Assembly (NCBI GenBank): GCA_965199335.1
Contig: CBDAQZ010000004.1
Location: 806,001-870,000 of the forward strand
Source: CBDAQV01 sp965199335
Lineage (GTDB): Bacteria; Pseudomonadota; Alphaproteobacteria; CALMVH01
DNA length: 64,000 nt
Reading direction: 5' to 3'
Shown here piece after piece: positions 1 to 8,546 of this stretch (position 1 is its first letter; every line of letters begins with the position of its first letter). Under the pieces are notes generated by a model. It made no database searches. It was not told where the DNA came from and saw nothing but the letters and a program-made list of their open reading frames with translations. Position numbers and translations under genes: made by a program.

Positions 1-1
1 T

Positions 2-1378
2 CTGCGCTCCTATCCGCTGAACGACGCAGGCGCGCATCTGATCGGCTATGTCGGCGCGCCGGCGGAAGGCGACATGGACGGCGACGACCTCCTCTCTCTG
101 CCGGGGTTCAAGGTCGGCAAGAGCGGCATCGAGAAATTCCATGAGGACGACCTGCGCGGCGAGCCGGGGGAAAGCCAGCTCGAGGTCAACGCCAACGGCC
201 GCATCATCCGCGAGCTGACCAGCGAGTCCGGCGTTCCGGGCGACGACGTCCATCTGACCATCGATGCCGGCCTGCAGCAATACACCCATCAGCGGCTGGG
301 CCTGGAGGATAGCGCCGCCGCCGTGGTAATGGACGTGCACACCGGCGCGATCTATGCGCTGGCGTCCTATCCCGGCTTCGACCCCAACGTGTTCAGCAAG
401 GGCATTCCCGCCGATATCTGGGAGGAGCTGCTGTCCGATCCGAAGGTGCCTCTGACCAACAAGGCGTCGTCGGGGCAATACCCGCCGGGATCGACCTTCA
501 AGATGGTGACCGCCCTCGCCGGGATGGAAAGCGGTGCGATCACTTCCGACCACAGCGTGACCTGCACCGGATCGATGACGCTGGGCGACCACGAGTTCCA
601 CTGCTGGAAGAAGGGCGGCCACGGCACGATCGGCATGACCGACGCCTTCGCCTATTCCTGCGACGTGTTCTTCTACGACATCGGCCACCGTACCGGCATC
701 GATGCCATCGCCGCGGCGGCGAAGAAGCTGGGGCTGGGTTTCAAGCTGGGGCTGGACCTGCCGGGCGAACGCCCCGGGCTGGTGCCGACGCGGGCATGGA
801 AGGAAAAGACGATCGGCGAGGGCTGGCAACAGGGCGAGACGCTGGTCAACGCCATCGGCCAGGGCTTCGTCAAGGCGACGCCGCTGCAACTGGCGGTCAT
901 GACCGCACGGCTGGCCAGCGGCATGGGCGTGCAGCCGCACCTGACGCGGCAAGTGGGGGGGCAGACGCCGCAACGGGCGGATGCCCCGACGCTGAAAGTC
1001 AACCCGCAGCATCTCCAGGCGATCCTGGCGGGAATGGTGGCGGTCGGCGACTATGGCACCGGCAAGCATTGCCAGATCCCGGACGAGGCGATGCGCATGG
1101 CAGGCAAGAGCGGCAGCGCCCAGGTGCGCCGCATGAGCGCGTACGAACGCGCCCACAACGTCCACAGCGACAGCCTGCCATGGAAGGAGCGCGACCATGC
1201 CCTGTTCGTCGGCTACGCCCCAGTCGACGCGCCGCGCTACGCCTGCGCCGTGATCGTGGAGCATGGCAACCACGGCGCGGATGCGGCCGGCCCGGTGGTG
1301 CGCGACTTGCTGTGGGAAGCGCAGAAGCGCGACCTCGCCCGCATTGCGGCGACCGACACGACGCCGATGAAAGGCTGA
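2..1378 (+). CDS. mrdA: Penicillin-binding protein 2 (5' end cut by window)
   Basis: Peptidoglycan D,D-transpeptidase of the elongation machinery, anchored in the inner membrane and acting in the periplasm with the SEDS glycosyltransferase RodA. The reading frame is open from base 2, giving the dimerisation-domain segment HLIGYVG before the first internal ATG at 74, so the true start lies upstream of the window. All transpeptidase motifs are visible: SxxK (STFK, serine codon at 491), the SxN-equivalent SCD in YSCDVFFY, and KSG in AGKSGSAQV, the PBP2 variant of KTG. The C-terminal end looks complete. rodA, usually the next gene, lies 8.7 kb downstream on the same strand, so other genes appear to have been inserted between them. 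Confidence 0.95.
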   Translation: MRSYPLNDAGAHLIGYVGAPAEGDMDGDDLLSLPGFKVGKSGIEKFHEDDLRGEPGESQLEVNANGRIIRELTSESGVPGDDVHLTIDAGLQQYTHQRLGLEDSAAAVVMDVHTGAIYALASYPGFDPNVFSKGIPADIWEELLSDPKVPLTNKASSGQYPPGSTFKMVTALAGMESGAITSDHSVTCTGSMTLGDHEFHCWKKGGHGTIGMTDAFAYSCDVFFYDIGHRTGIDAIAAAAKKLGLGFKLGLDLPGERPGLVPTRAWKEKTIGEGWQQGETLVNAIGQGFVKATPLQLAVMTARLASGMGVQPHLTRQVGGQTPQRADAPTLKVNPQHLQAILAGMVAVGDYGTGKHCQIPDEAMRMAGKSGSAQVRRMSAYERAHNVHSDSLPWKERDHALFVGYAPVDAPRYACAVIVEHGNHGADAAGPVVRDLLWEAQKRDLARIAATDTTPMKG

Positions 1379-1447
1379 TTTAATAATTTAGTAATTGATC
1401 GGGATCGGCAGTCAGGTTATAAATCAAGATATTATTAACTTATTCCG

Positions 1448-2167
1448 ATGCCACCAATGAACGACTTCGACGACTCGTCGCAAAGACCCCGGCCCGGCGA
1501 AGTCATCGTGCAACGCGGCACGTCTTCCGGGGAAGCCGCGGAGCTGGCCCAATTGGAAACGATTGCGAAAAACCTGCTTACCGCCGGTATTGTAAGGGCG
1601 AAGCCTTTCACCTGGAAAGACAGGTCCATCCAGCCAAGCCGGGTGGATGAACAGTGGATCGAAAACAATACGAGCAGACTGCGGCAATGGGCTGAAGCAC
1701 AGGGCCCCGAAAGTGCCGAAAAAAGGCGATTCGATCAAACGCATGGTCGTCTCAGCCTGTTTGCTGCCGATATATATCTCGTATCTCTGCGTCATGCCGT
1801 CATTCCCATGCTGCGTGCCGATATCGAGGTGACTGGGAAGCGCGCGCGAAAATTGCTCGATGCGGCCGTTTCCGTAGACGGAGCGCCGAGTCCGCGCGAA
1901 GCATTCGATCTGGTAATGAAAGCCAAGTGGCTCGCCTCCAAAAGAAGCGTCGAGCTGGATTTCGTCACCTTGCGAAAAGACGGATGCGACCCTACGCCGC
2001 TGGAAATGCTAACCGCGCGCACCCGCTCGAAAGCAAACCTGGATGCTTTATGCAAAACACGGGACCCCGATCGGCTGGCTACTGCGGAGCATTTACGCGG
2101 CATACTGGAAAAGAAGTCCGCGGCAAACGGAGCCGCGAAAAACGCCGTTCAACAATGGGTCAATTAG
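1448..2167 (+). CDS. Hypothetical protein (239 aa)
   Basis: Not recognised. A soluble, charged, mostly helical-looking protein without signal peptide or membrane segment. It follows mrdA after an AT-rich 69-bp gap and converges on the GT2 gene with an 8-bp overlap of the two stop regions. Codon usage is less GC-biased than in the flanking cell-wall genes, which fits the idea that the mrdA-rodA interval was acquired. The ATG at 1448 is followed by an in-frame ATG at 1457, either of which could be the start. No function is proposed. Confidence 0.6.
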   Translation: MPPMNDFDDSSQRPRPGEVIVQRGTSSGEAAELAQLETIAKNLLTAGIVRAKPFTWKDRSIQPSRVDEQWIENNTSRLRQWAEAQGPESAEKRRFDQTHGRLSLFAADIYLVSLRHAVIPMLRADIEVTGKRARKLLDAAVSVDGAPSPREAFDLVMKAKWLASKRSVELDFVTLRKDGCDPTPLEMLTARTRSKANLDALCKTRDPDRLATAEHLRGILEKKSAANGAAKNAVQQWVN

Positions 2168-3305
2168 TCTTCGCAGACAACGTAAGCCCGATTCGCGCCA
2201 GAAGCCGATGCTTCAGCTCGTCCAGCACCATCGCCCCCGGCAGCGACCTCAGGAACAGGTTCGGATCGGGCGGGACCTCGACATTGACCCGGTGCTCGAC
2301 CGGCAGCGGCAGGAACGCATCCGACTGCGCCATCAGCGCCTGGAAGTAGCGGTCGTCGATCGCGTAATCCCGCTGCAATATGTCCCGGTGTGCCGGGCTC
2401 TGCAGCAGGGTGTGCAGTTTTTCCAAGCCGACGATGCGGTACAGATGGCCGACATGCTCGATATCGGCGAAGAACAGCAGGGCTTTCTCGATATCCAGAT
2501 GATGCGGCGTGGCGACGGTTCCGGTTCGCATCAGGTCGCCGAACCCTTCGGTCAGCGTATCGGCGGTTATCCCATCGAAGAATCCCTGCGCGATAAAGAA
2601 TGTCTCGTTCAATCGCCGTACCTCATTGGGGCGGCTGGGATCGCTGGCGCTGCCGGGGACGACACGGAAATTGATCAGGATCTTGTCGGTAACGAAGAAA
2701 CGATACTGCTTGGCAAGGCGCACCCATAGGTCGAGATCGGGAATCTGGCGCAGGCGGTTGTCCAGCACGCCGGCCGCGTCGTAGCACTCGCGCCGGATCA
2801 GGATCGTTGGATGGCACAGGCAATTTCCATGCTCGAAAAAATAGCGCAGCCATTGCGCCTGACTGCGGTTCGTACGGGTGAAAATCTCGCTGTAATGTAT
2901 GCTTTCGCCGCTGATGTCCTTCCCTTCGGGATCGATGAAGCGGGCCTGCCCGAACAGCGCGCCGTACTCTGGATGGCTGTCCATGAATGCGACCTGCGTC
3001 GCAAGCTTGTCCGGCTCCCAGAAATCGTCCGAATTGATCACGGCGACGTATTTGCCGCGCGCGCGGCCGATCAGTTCGTTGGTGACGACGCACGCGCCGC
3101 GATTTTCGGTATTGGGAAAAAAGGCGATGCGTCGATCGGTAAATCCAGCCACGACTTCGCGTGTCGTATCTTTCGAGCCGTCGTCCGAGATGATCAGTTC
3201 GAAGTCCTGGAAGGTCTGTTCAAGCACGCTCCGGATCGCCGCGCCGACATAGGCGGCATGGTTGTAGGTCGCCATGACGACGGAGACTGTGGGCTTATCG
3301 CTCAT
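2160..3305 (-). CDS. Glycosyltransferase family 2
   Basis: GT-A fold nucleotide-sugar glycosyltransferase, probably adding a sugar to a surface polysaccharide or glycan in the cytoplasm. The N-terminus carries the family signature (SVVMATYNHAAYV, then LIISDDGSKD), and the metal-binding DxD equivalent is in INSDD about 90 residues in. The 381-aa length exceeds a bare GT2 domain, leaving a C-terminal extension of unknown role. Its start overlaps the stop of the acyltransferase gene by 4 bp, and that gene in turn overlaps the aminotransferase gene, so the three form one leftward, translationally coupled operon likely to make and transfer an N-acylated amino sugar. Confidence 0.88.
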   Translation of the reverse strand: MSDKPTVSVVMATYNHAAYVGAAIRSVLEQTFQDFELIISDDGSKDTTREVVAGFTDRRIAFFPNTENRGACVVTNELIGRARGKYVAVINSDDFWEPDKLATQVAFMDSHPEYGALFGQARFIDPEGKDISGESIHYSEIFTRTNRSQAQWLRYFFEHGNCLCHPTILIRRECYDAAGVLDNRLRQIPDLDLWVRLAKQYRFFVTDKILINFRVVPGSASDPSRPNEVRRLNETFFIAQGFFDGITADTLTEGFGDLMRTGTVATPHHLDIEKALLFFADIEHVGHLYRIVGLEKLHTLLQSPAHRDILQRDYAIDDRYFQALMAQSDAFLPLPVEHRVNVEVPPDPNLFLRSLPGAMVLDELKHRLLARIGLTLSAKTN

Positions 3306-3970
3306 TCTTGTTTTTTATCCGCTATGACCCGGCCTGGCATGACCCGGGCTGGATTTCCGATCACGGTTGTATAAGGCGCAACGTCGCGTGTCACAACCGC
3401 CCCCATGCCGATCACCGCGCCCTCGCCGACGGTCAGGCCGTTGCGGACGATCGCGCCCGACCCGATGGTGACGTGATCGCCGATGGTGACGGTGCCGTTG
3501 ACGCGCACGCCCGGCATCAGGGTGACGTAATCGCCGACGACGCAATCATGCATCACGCAGGCATAGGCGTTTGCCAGGAAGAACTTTCCGATGCGGACGC
3601 TGGTGCTGATCAGGGTAAAGGGCGACAGCACCGCGCCTTCGCCCATCTCGCTGCCGTCCCGGACAACGCTGGTGCCGCCGGCGATCGTGAACGCAGACCA
3701 GCCTGCGGCGGCGCAGATGGCGGCGAGGCGTTCGCGTGCCTTGCCGTCGCCGATCGCGACGTTGAAGCGCTTTTCGCCCGGCAACGCGCCGAACGCGTCG
3801 AAACCGATCACCGGCACCCCTCCAATTTCCGCAGGCGGATCGTAGCCGGGCTCGACCAGAAAGCGCAGCTGCGGCCGTTCGACACCGTGCGAGGCCAGCA
3901 TTTCGCGGACCACCAGCATCGTTTCCTTGCCATGCCCGCCCGCTCCCACCAGGCCGTACACCGTCTTCAT
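3302..3970 (-). CDS. NeuD/PglD-like sugar O/N-acyltransferase
   Basis: Left-handed beta-helix acyltransferase of the NeuD/PglD family (222 aa), predicted to acylate a nucleotide-linked amino sugar. The N-terminal Rossmann-like PglD subdomain starts with GLVGAGGHGKE. The C-terminal half consists of hexapeptide repeats (for example VGDYVTLMPGVRVNG and IGDHVTIGSGAIV) and ends with the IGNPARVMPGRVI tail typical of the family. The ATG at 3970 was chosen because the protein then begins directly with the PglD fold and overlaps the preceding aminotransferase stop by 4 bp; an open frame extends upstream to 4075 but is not family-like. The probable substrate is the product of the upstream DegT aminotransferase. 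Confidence 0.85.
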   Translation of the reverse strand: MKTVYGLVGAGGHGKETMLVVREMLASHGVERPQLRFLVEPGYDPPAEIGGVPVIGFDAFGALPGEKRFNVAIGDGKARERLAAICAAAGWSAFTIAGGTSVVRDGSEMGEGAVLSPFTLISTSVRIGKFFLANAYACVMHDCVVGDYVTLMPGVRVNGTVTIGDHVTIGSGAIVRNGLTVGEGAVIGMGAVVTRDVAPYTTVIGNPARVMPGRVIADKKQE

Positions 3971-5052
3971 CTCTTCAGCACGGTTTTCAGATAGAGGACG
4001 ATCATGTCGATTTCCTCCAGTGCCAGGTCGTGGAATAGCGGCAGGCACAGGATGCGCGGCGCGATGTCGTCGCATACCGGTGTGGGCGGCTGCGCCCCGA
4101 CATAGGGGAGGGACGACAGCGAGGGATAGAAGTAACGGCGCGGGAAGATGTTGTGGAAATTCAGCTTCTCGACCACGCGCGTCAGCACGGCCTGGCTTTC
4201 GAGGATCACGGGATAATAGGCATAGTTATAACCGCAGCCCGGCGCGATCTTCGGGAAGGCAAGCGGCAGGCCCGCCAGCCGTTCGGTGTAATGGCGGCTG
4301 AGTTCGCGCCGCCTGGCCATGATGGCATCGATGTATTTCAGGTTGCACAATCCCATGGCGGCATGGAATTCCGAACTTTTGCCGTTGATCCCGACTTCGC
4401 TGAAGGCGGTCGGCGAGACGTGGCCGAAATTGCGCATCAGCCCGATGCGTTCCTGTATTGCCGGATCGGGCGCATGCAGCCCACCGCCCTCCACGGTATG
4501 GAACAGCTTGGTGGCATGGAAGCTGGCGGTCGAGATATCGCCATGCGCGAACAGGGATTTACCCTCGTACGTCGCGCCGAAGGCATGCGCCGCGTCGTAG
4601 ATCACCTTCAGCCCGTGCCTGTCCGCGATCGCCTTTATGGCATGCACGTCGCAGGCATTGCCGTAGACATGGGTGGCCAGGATGCCCGTCGTGCGTTCCG
4701 TGATCGCAGCCTCGATCCTTGTTGCATCGATCGTCAGCGTGCCGGGATCGATGTCGACCATGACCGGCGTACAATTTTCCCACACGATGCTGGACGTGGT
4801 CGCGACATAGCTGAATGGCGTGGTGATGATCTCTCCCATCAGGCCCAGCGCCTTGATCGCGATCTGCAGCGCGATGGTGCCGTTCGCGACATAGGAGAAA
4901 TGATCAAGGCCCAGATGGGTTTGCAGCCGGCTTTCCAGCTCGGTCACCAGCGGGCCGTGGTTGGTCAGCCAGACGCGCGACCAGATGCCGTCGAGATATC
5001 TGCGGTATTCCTCGGCGGGCGGCAGGAAAGCCTTGGTGACATTGATCTGCAT
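3967..5052 (-). CDS. DegT/DnrJ/EryC1 sugar aminotransferase
   Basis: PLP-dependent aminotransferase converting a nucleotide keto-sugar to an amino sugar (361 aa from the ATG at 5052; an ATG six codons upstream is possible). The Schiff-base lysine is K182 in SFHATKLFHTVEGG, with the ring-nitrogen aspartate in IYDAAHAFGA (D153). The N-terminal NGTIALQIAIKALG segment matches the phosphate-binding region. It is the first gene of the leftward operon with the acyltransferase and GT2. A second, divergent operon encodes another DegT enzyme with a ketoisomerase, so the locus probably makes two different amino sugars or one diamino sugar. Confidence 0.88.
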   Translation of the reverse strand: MQINVTKAFLPPAEEYRRYLDGIWSRVWLTNHGPLVTELESRLQTHLGLDHFSYVANGTIALQIAIKALGLMGEIITTPFSYVATTSSIVWENCTPVMVDIDPGTLTIDATRIEAAITERTTGILATHVYGNACDVHAIKAIADRHGLKVIYDAAHAFGATYEGKSLFAHGDISTASFHATKLFHTVEGGGLHAPDPAIQERIGLMRNFGHVSPTAFSEVGINGKSSEFHAAMGLCNLKYIDAIMARRRELSRHYTERLAGLPLAFPKIAPGCGYNYAYYPVILESQAVLTRVVEKLNFHNIFPRRYFYPSLSSLPYVGAQPPTPVCDDIAPRILCLPLFHDLALEEIDMIVLYLKTVLKR

Positions 5053-5178
5053 GGGGGAGGCAAGTAGCACGGGTTGGGGGGCGGTGCAATTTGCCGCTTG
5101 GATTATGTTGAAGCCTGCCCGGCGGTGCTTTACAAGCGAAACTATGGTGCAAGGACCGGCCGGGTAAGGATCGCTAGC
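5053..5178. promoter_or_regulatory. Divergent promoter region of the two sugar operons
   Basis: About 126 bp lie between the aminotransferase start (5052, leftward) and the preferred GT61 start (5179, rightward), so promoters for both operons should lie here. The base composition is less GC-rich than the surrounding genes. No convincing -35/-10 pair stands out. If GT61 instead started at the ATG at 5074, only 21 bp would remain, too little for two promoters, which supports the downstream start. Confidence 0.4.
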
Positions 5179-6951
5179 TTGTTTTCATTCGATTCAAAGA
5201 GGTGCGAGACGCTGCGTGCATTGCTGAAACGCAATCCCGGCTTCTTCGACGCCGACTATTATGCCGGAACCTATGCGCAGGCGATCGCAAAATCCAGGCT
5301 TACACCCCTCGAGCACTATATCCGCATCGGGTCGCGCAAGGGGCTGAAGCCGAACGGAATCTTCGATCCGCCCAATTACCGGGCGCCCGCCAAGCAGGAT
5401 CAGGCCACGCATTACCTGAGCGAGGGCTGGCGCCAGGGTCTGAAGCCTCACAAGCTGTTCGACCCCGCCTATTACGTCGAGCGCCAGCCGGATGTGAAGG
5501 AATCGGGCGAGGAGCCGCTATCGCATTACCTCCGGGCGGGCTGGAAGCAGGGCAACAACCCGCACCCCTTCTTCGATGTCGGCTTTTACCTGCGTACCTA
5601 CCAGGATATCGCTGCCGCCGGGATCGAACCCCTGCACCACTATATAGCCGGCGGCGCGCGCGAGGCCCGCCGTCCGAACGCCTTGTTCAAGCCGGACCAG
5701 TACATGCAGACGAGGGCGGGCGAAACCGTCGGCCACGAAGAGGCGCTGGCCCATTTCACCGCTGCCGCCTCGCCCCAAACCCGCCGTTTCTATGAAAATC
5801 ACGCCGGATTTCAGCTAAGCGGCCCCGTACGCCGGGTCGATGGCTTCGCCGATGAAACCGGCCTGGCCCTGACCGAGTTCGCCTATGAGCCGAAATGGAG
5901 CTGGAAAGCGCCGCATGTTCTGAACCGCGACACGGACCGGGGCATGATCCACGCCACCCTGCCCAAACCCTATGTCGCGGTGGTCAAGGATGCGATCGTG
6001 TTCCCCGGCACAAGGCTGGTGATCGCCGGCGGCCAAATCATGCACGACGAGCTGGCGGAGGAGCGCGCGCCGCAATACCACGACAAGCTGCAATCGATCG
6101 GCAGCTACAAGGACGGCACCATTGCTGTCGACGCCATCCTGCTGCAGGAAAAACTGGCCACCGCCATCCTGATCTCCAGCGACATCGACTTCAACTATTT
6201 CCATTTCCTGATCGAGGCGCTGCCCAAGCTGGCGCTGGCGGAAAAGGCCGGCTGCCCGGCCGATGCGCCGATCCTGATCCAGGAAAACCTGCACGCCAAC
6301 ATCCTGGCGGCGCTCGACCGCGTGGCGAATGGGCGGCGGATCATCCAGGTCCCGGTCGGCGCCGGGCTGAAGGTGGACGAGCTGTGGTACGTCTCCGACC
6401 TGTCGCGCGTGCTGTCGACGGCGGTGCAGTCCGTGGACGTTGCCTATGACATCGTGGTGTCGCCGGTCGCGGTGCGCGACATCAGCCAGCGCATCGCCCC
6501 GAACCGCAGCCGCCAGCCGCCGACGCGCCGCATCTACCTGGCGCGCAACTCGAACCGCCGCCTGCTGCACAACGAAGCCGCGATGATCGACCTGCTGAAG
6601 CAAAAGGGCTTCGAGATCGTCGACACCGCAAACATGACCCTGCCCGAGCAGATTGACCTTTTCGGCGAAGCTGCGGTAATGGTGGCCCCGACCGGTGCAT
6701 CGCTGACCAACCTGCTGTGGTGCCGGCCCGGCGCCTCGGCGTTGATCCTGGTGCCCGATCACCCGCAGACCAACCTGAACATCTTCAACCATATCGGGGG
6801 ATCGATGGGTGTCGAGGTCGAGTTCTGCATCGGCGACCGCATGTTCCACATTACCGACGAATACTCGGTCCACGACAATTTCGAGGTCGACCTGAATGTC
6901 ATTTCCGAATGGTGCGATCGCCAGAACGTCAACCTCAAGCAAGCCGGATGA
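5179..6951 (+). CDS. GT61 (DUF563) family glycosyltransferase with N-terminal HYxxxG repeats
   Basis: Predicted polysaccharide glycosyltransferase (590 aa). Residues about 10-190 hold five or six copies of a short repeat of the type hYi.hG.reg..Pn.lFdp.yY, found at the N-terminus of many bacterial glycan transferases. The C-terminal half has the DUF563/GT61 signatures FNYFHFLIEALPKLAL and VAPTGASLTNLLWC. The start is a TTG at 5179, preceded at 8 nt by AAGGA; the in-frame ATG at 5074 would add a Cys/Gly-rich stretch unlike the family and leave no room for divergent promoters. It heads a rightward operon with the ketoisomerase and aminotransferase. Confidence 0.82.
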   Translation: MFSFDSKRCETLRALLKRNPGFFDADYYAGTYAQAIAKSRLTPLEHYIRIGSRKGLKPNGIFDPPNYRAPAKQDQATHYLSEGWRQGLKPHKLFDPAYYVERQPDVKESGEEPLSHYLRAGWKQGNNPHPFFDVGFYLRTYQDIAAAGIEPLHHYIAGGAREARRPNALFKPDQYMQTRAGETVGHEEALAHFTAAASPQTRRFYENHAGFQLSGPVRRVDGFADETGLALTEFAYEPKWSWKAPHVLNRDTDRGMIHATLPKPYVAVVKDAIVFPGTRLVIAGGQIMHDELAEERAPQYHDKLQSIGSYKDGTIAVDAILLQEKLATAILISSDIDFNYFHFLIEALPKLALAEKAGCPADAPILIQENLHANILAALDRVANGRRIIQVPVGAGLKVDELWYVSDLSRVLSTAVQSVDVAYDIVVSPVAVRDISQRIAPNRSRQPPTRRIYLARNSNRRLLHNEAAMIDLLKQKGFEIVDTANMTLPEQIDLFGEAAVMVAPTGASLTNLLWCRPGASALILVPDHPQTNLNIFNHIGGSMGVEVEFCIGDRMFHITDEYSVHDNFEVDLNVISEWCDRQNVNLKQAG

Positions 6952-6958
6952 ATTGGTA

Positions 6959-7366
6959 ATGCCGTCCTGGCGCCTGCTCGACCTGCCCAGGATATCGGAT
7001 GGCCGCGGCTATCTGTCGGTGGTCGAGGCCAACCGGCACATCCCGTTTGCGATCGAGCGCGTCTATTACCTTTACGAGGTACCGGGCAACCTGGCCCGCG
7101 CCGGTCATGCGCACAAGCAATTGCAGCAGCTGATGATCCCCGTAGCCGGCAGCTTCAACATCATGCTGGACAATGGCCGCCTGCGCGAAACCTTCACCAT
7201 GGACAAGCCCTGGCAGGGCATCGTTCTGGATTCGATGGTCTGGCGTGACATCGACGCGTTCTCGCCCGACTGCGTCTGTCTGGTGCTGGCCTCCCGCCCC
7301 TACGAGGAAAGCGACTACTACCGCAACTACGACGACTTCAAGACGGCGCTGGAGGAGCGTGCATGA
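6959..7366 (+). CDS. dTDP-sugar 3,4-ketoisomerase (FdtA/QdtA-like, WxcM cupin)
   Basis: Small cupin enzyme (135 aa) of the WxcM/FdtA family, which converts dTDP-4-keto-6-deoxyglucose to the 3-keto isomer used to make 3-amino-3,6-dideoxy sugars (Fuc3N or Qui3N). Family hallmarks visible are GRGYLSVVEA, the FAIERVYYLYEVP strand, the histidine-rich RAGHAHKQLQQ active-site segment, and the C-terminal YEESDYYRNYDDF. The ATG at 6959 lies 8 bp after the GT61 stop. The next gene, an FdtB-like aminotransferase, overlaps by 4 bp, which is the standard FdtA-FdtB pairing. Whether the product is a fucose- or quinovose-type sugar cannot be read from the sequence. Confidence 0.85.
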   Translation: MPSWRLLDLPRISDGRGYLSVVEANRHIPFAIERVYYLYEVPGNLARAGHAHKQLQQLMIPVAGSFNIMLDNGRLRETFTMDKPWQGIVLDSMVWRDIDAFSPDCVCLVLASRPYEESDYYRNYDDFKTALEERA

Positions 7367-8490
7367 CTGCGGTCCCGTTCTTCGACCTGAAAGCGCTGCA
7401 TGACGAGCTGAAGGTTCAGATGCTGGCGGCGTTCGAGAAGACGGTCGACACCTCGCATTTGATCCTGGGCCCTGAACTGGAAGCGTTCGAAACGGAATTC
7501 GCCGCCTATTGCGGCGCGCGGCACTGCATCGGCGTCGGCAACGGCCTCGACGCGCTGAAGATCATCCTGCTGGCCATGGGCATCGGCGCCGGGGACGAGG
7601 TGATCGTGCCGGCCCACACCTTCATCGCCACCTGGCTGGCGGTCGGCGATGTCGGGGCAACCCCGGTCGGCGTCGATATCGACCTCGGCACCTACAACCT
7701 GGACCCCACGCTGATCGAAGCCGCGATCACGCCGCGCACCCGCGCCATCATGCCGGTGCATCTGTACGGTCGCGTTGCCGACATGGCCGAGATCCGGCGC
7801 ATCGCCGACAGGCACAAACTGCTGGTGGTGGAGGACGCGGCGCAGGCCCATGGTGCCACGGGTAGCGACGGCAGGCGTGCGGGTGCCCTGGGCAATGCCG
7901 CTGCGTTCAGCTTCTATCCGACCAAGAACCTGGGCGCGCTGGGTGATGGCGGCGCGGTCGTGACCGACGACGACACGCTGGCGGCGCAGGCGCGGCTGTG
8001 GCGCAACTACGGGTCGACGCGCAAGTACCAGCACGAGCTTCCCGGCTTCAACTCGCGCCTCGACGAGCTGCAGGCCGCGATGCTCCGCCTGAAGCTGCCC
8101 GGCCTCGACGCCAAGACAAAGCGCCGGGTCGAGCTGGTGAAGACCTATTACGAACGCCTGCGGGGCCTGTCGTCGATAGAGCTGCCGGCGGAAACCGCGG
8201 TCGAGGCGCACGCCTGGCACCTGTTCGTGATCCGGGCGCAGGACCGCCAGGGGCTGGTCGACCACCTGACCGCGCGCGGCGTCGCGACGCTGATCCATTA
8301 TCCCACCCCGCCGCATTTGCAGCCCGCCTATCGCGGCCTGGGCTACGCGCCGGGCGCCTTCCCGAAAGCCGAGCAGGCGGCGCGCGAAGTGCTCAGCCTG
8401 CCGCTGTGGCCCGAAATGAGCGCCGGGCAGCAATCGGTCGTGGTGGAGGCTATCGCCGAGTGGGACAGGCAGCAGAGCCTGGCGGCTTAA
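7363..8490 (+). CDS. dTDP-3-keto-6-deoxyhexose aminotransferase (FdtB/QdtB-like)
   Basis: PLP-dependent DegT-family aminotransferase (375 aa) that should aminate the 3-keto sugar made by the preceding ketoisomerase. Key residues are the Schiff-base lysine K188 in FSFYPTKNLGALGDGG and D158 in VVEDAAQAHGA. It overlaps the ketoisomerase stop by 4 bp (ATGA), implying translational coupling. It is distinct from the DegT enzyme of the leftward operon, which has FHATKLF at the lysine. No acyltransferase follows it, so the NeuD-like enzyme of the divergent operon may serve both products. Confidence 0.87.
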   Translation: MTAVPFFDLKALHDELKVQMLAAFEKTVDTSHLILGPELEAFETEFAAYCGARHCIGVGNGLDALKIILLAMGIGAGDEVIVPAHTFIATWLAVGDVGATPVGVDIDLGTYNLDPTLIEAAITPRTRAIMPVHLYGRVADMAEIRRIADRHKLLVVEDAAQAHGATGSDGRRAGALGNAAAFSFYPTKNLGALGDGGAVVTDDDTLAAQARLWRNYGSTRKYQHELPGFNSRLDELQAAMLRLKLPGLDAKTKRRVELVKTYYERLRGLSSIELPAETAVEAHAWHLFVIRAQDRQGLVDHLTARGVATLIHYPTPPHLQPAYRGLGYAPGAFPKAEQAAREVLSLPLWPEMSAGQQSVVVEAIAEWDRQQSLAA

Positions 8491-8546
8491 CCGTAATACG
8501 CGCGCCGATCCACCGGCAACCGCCTCGACCCGACCATATGGATCGA

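Noticed and set aside
5815..6942. Minus-strand open frame antisense to GT61
   Set aside because: Shadow of a GC-rich gene; no start context and no recognisable domain.
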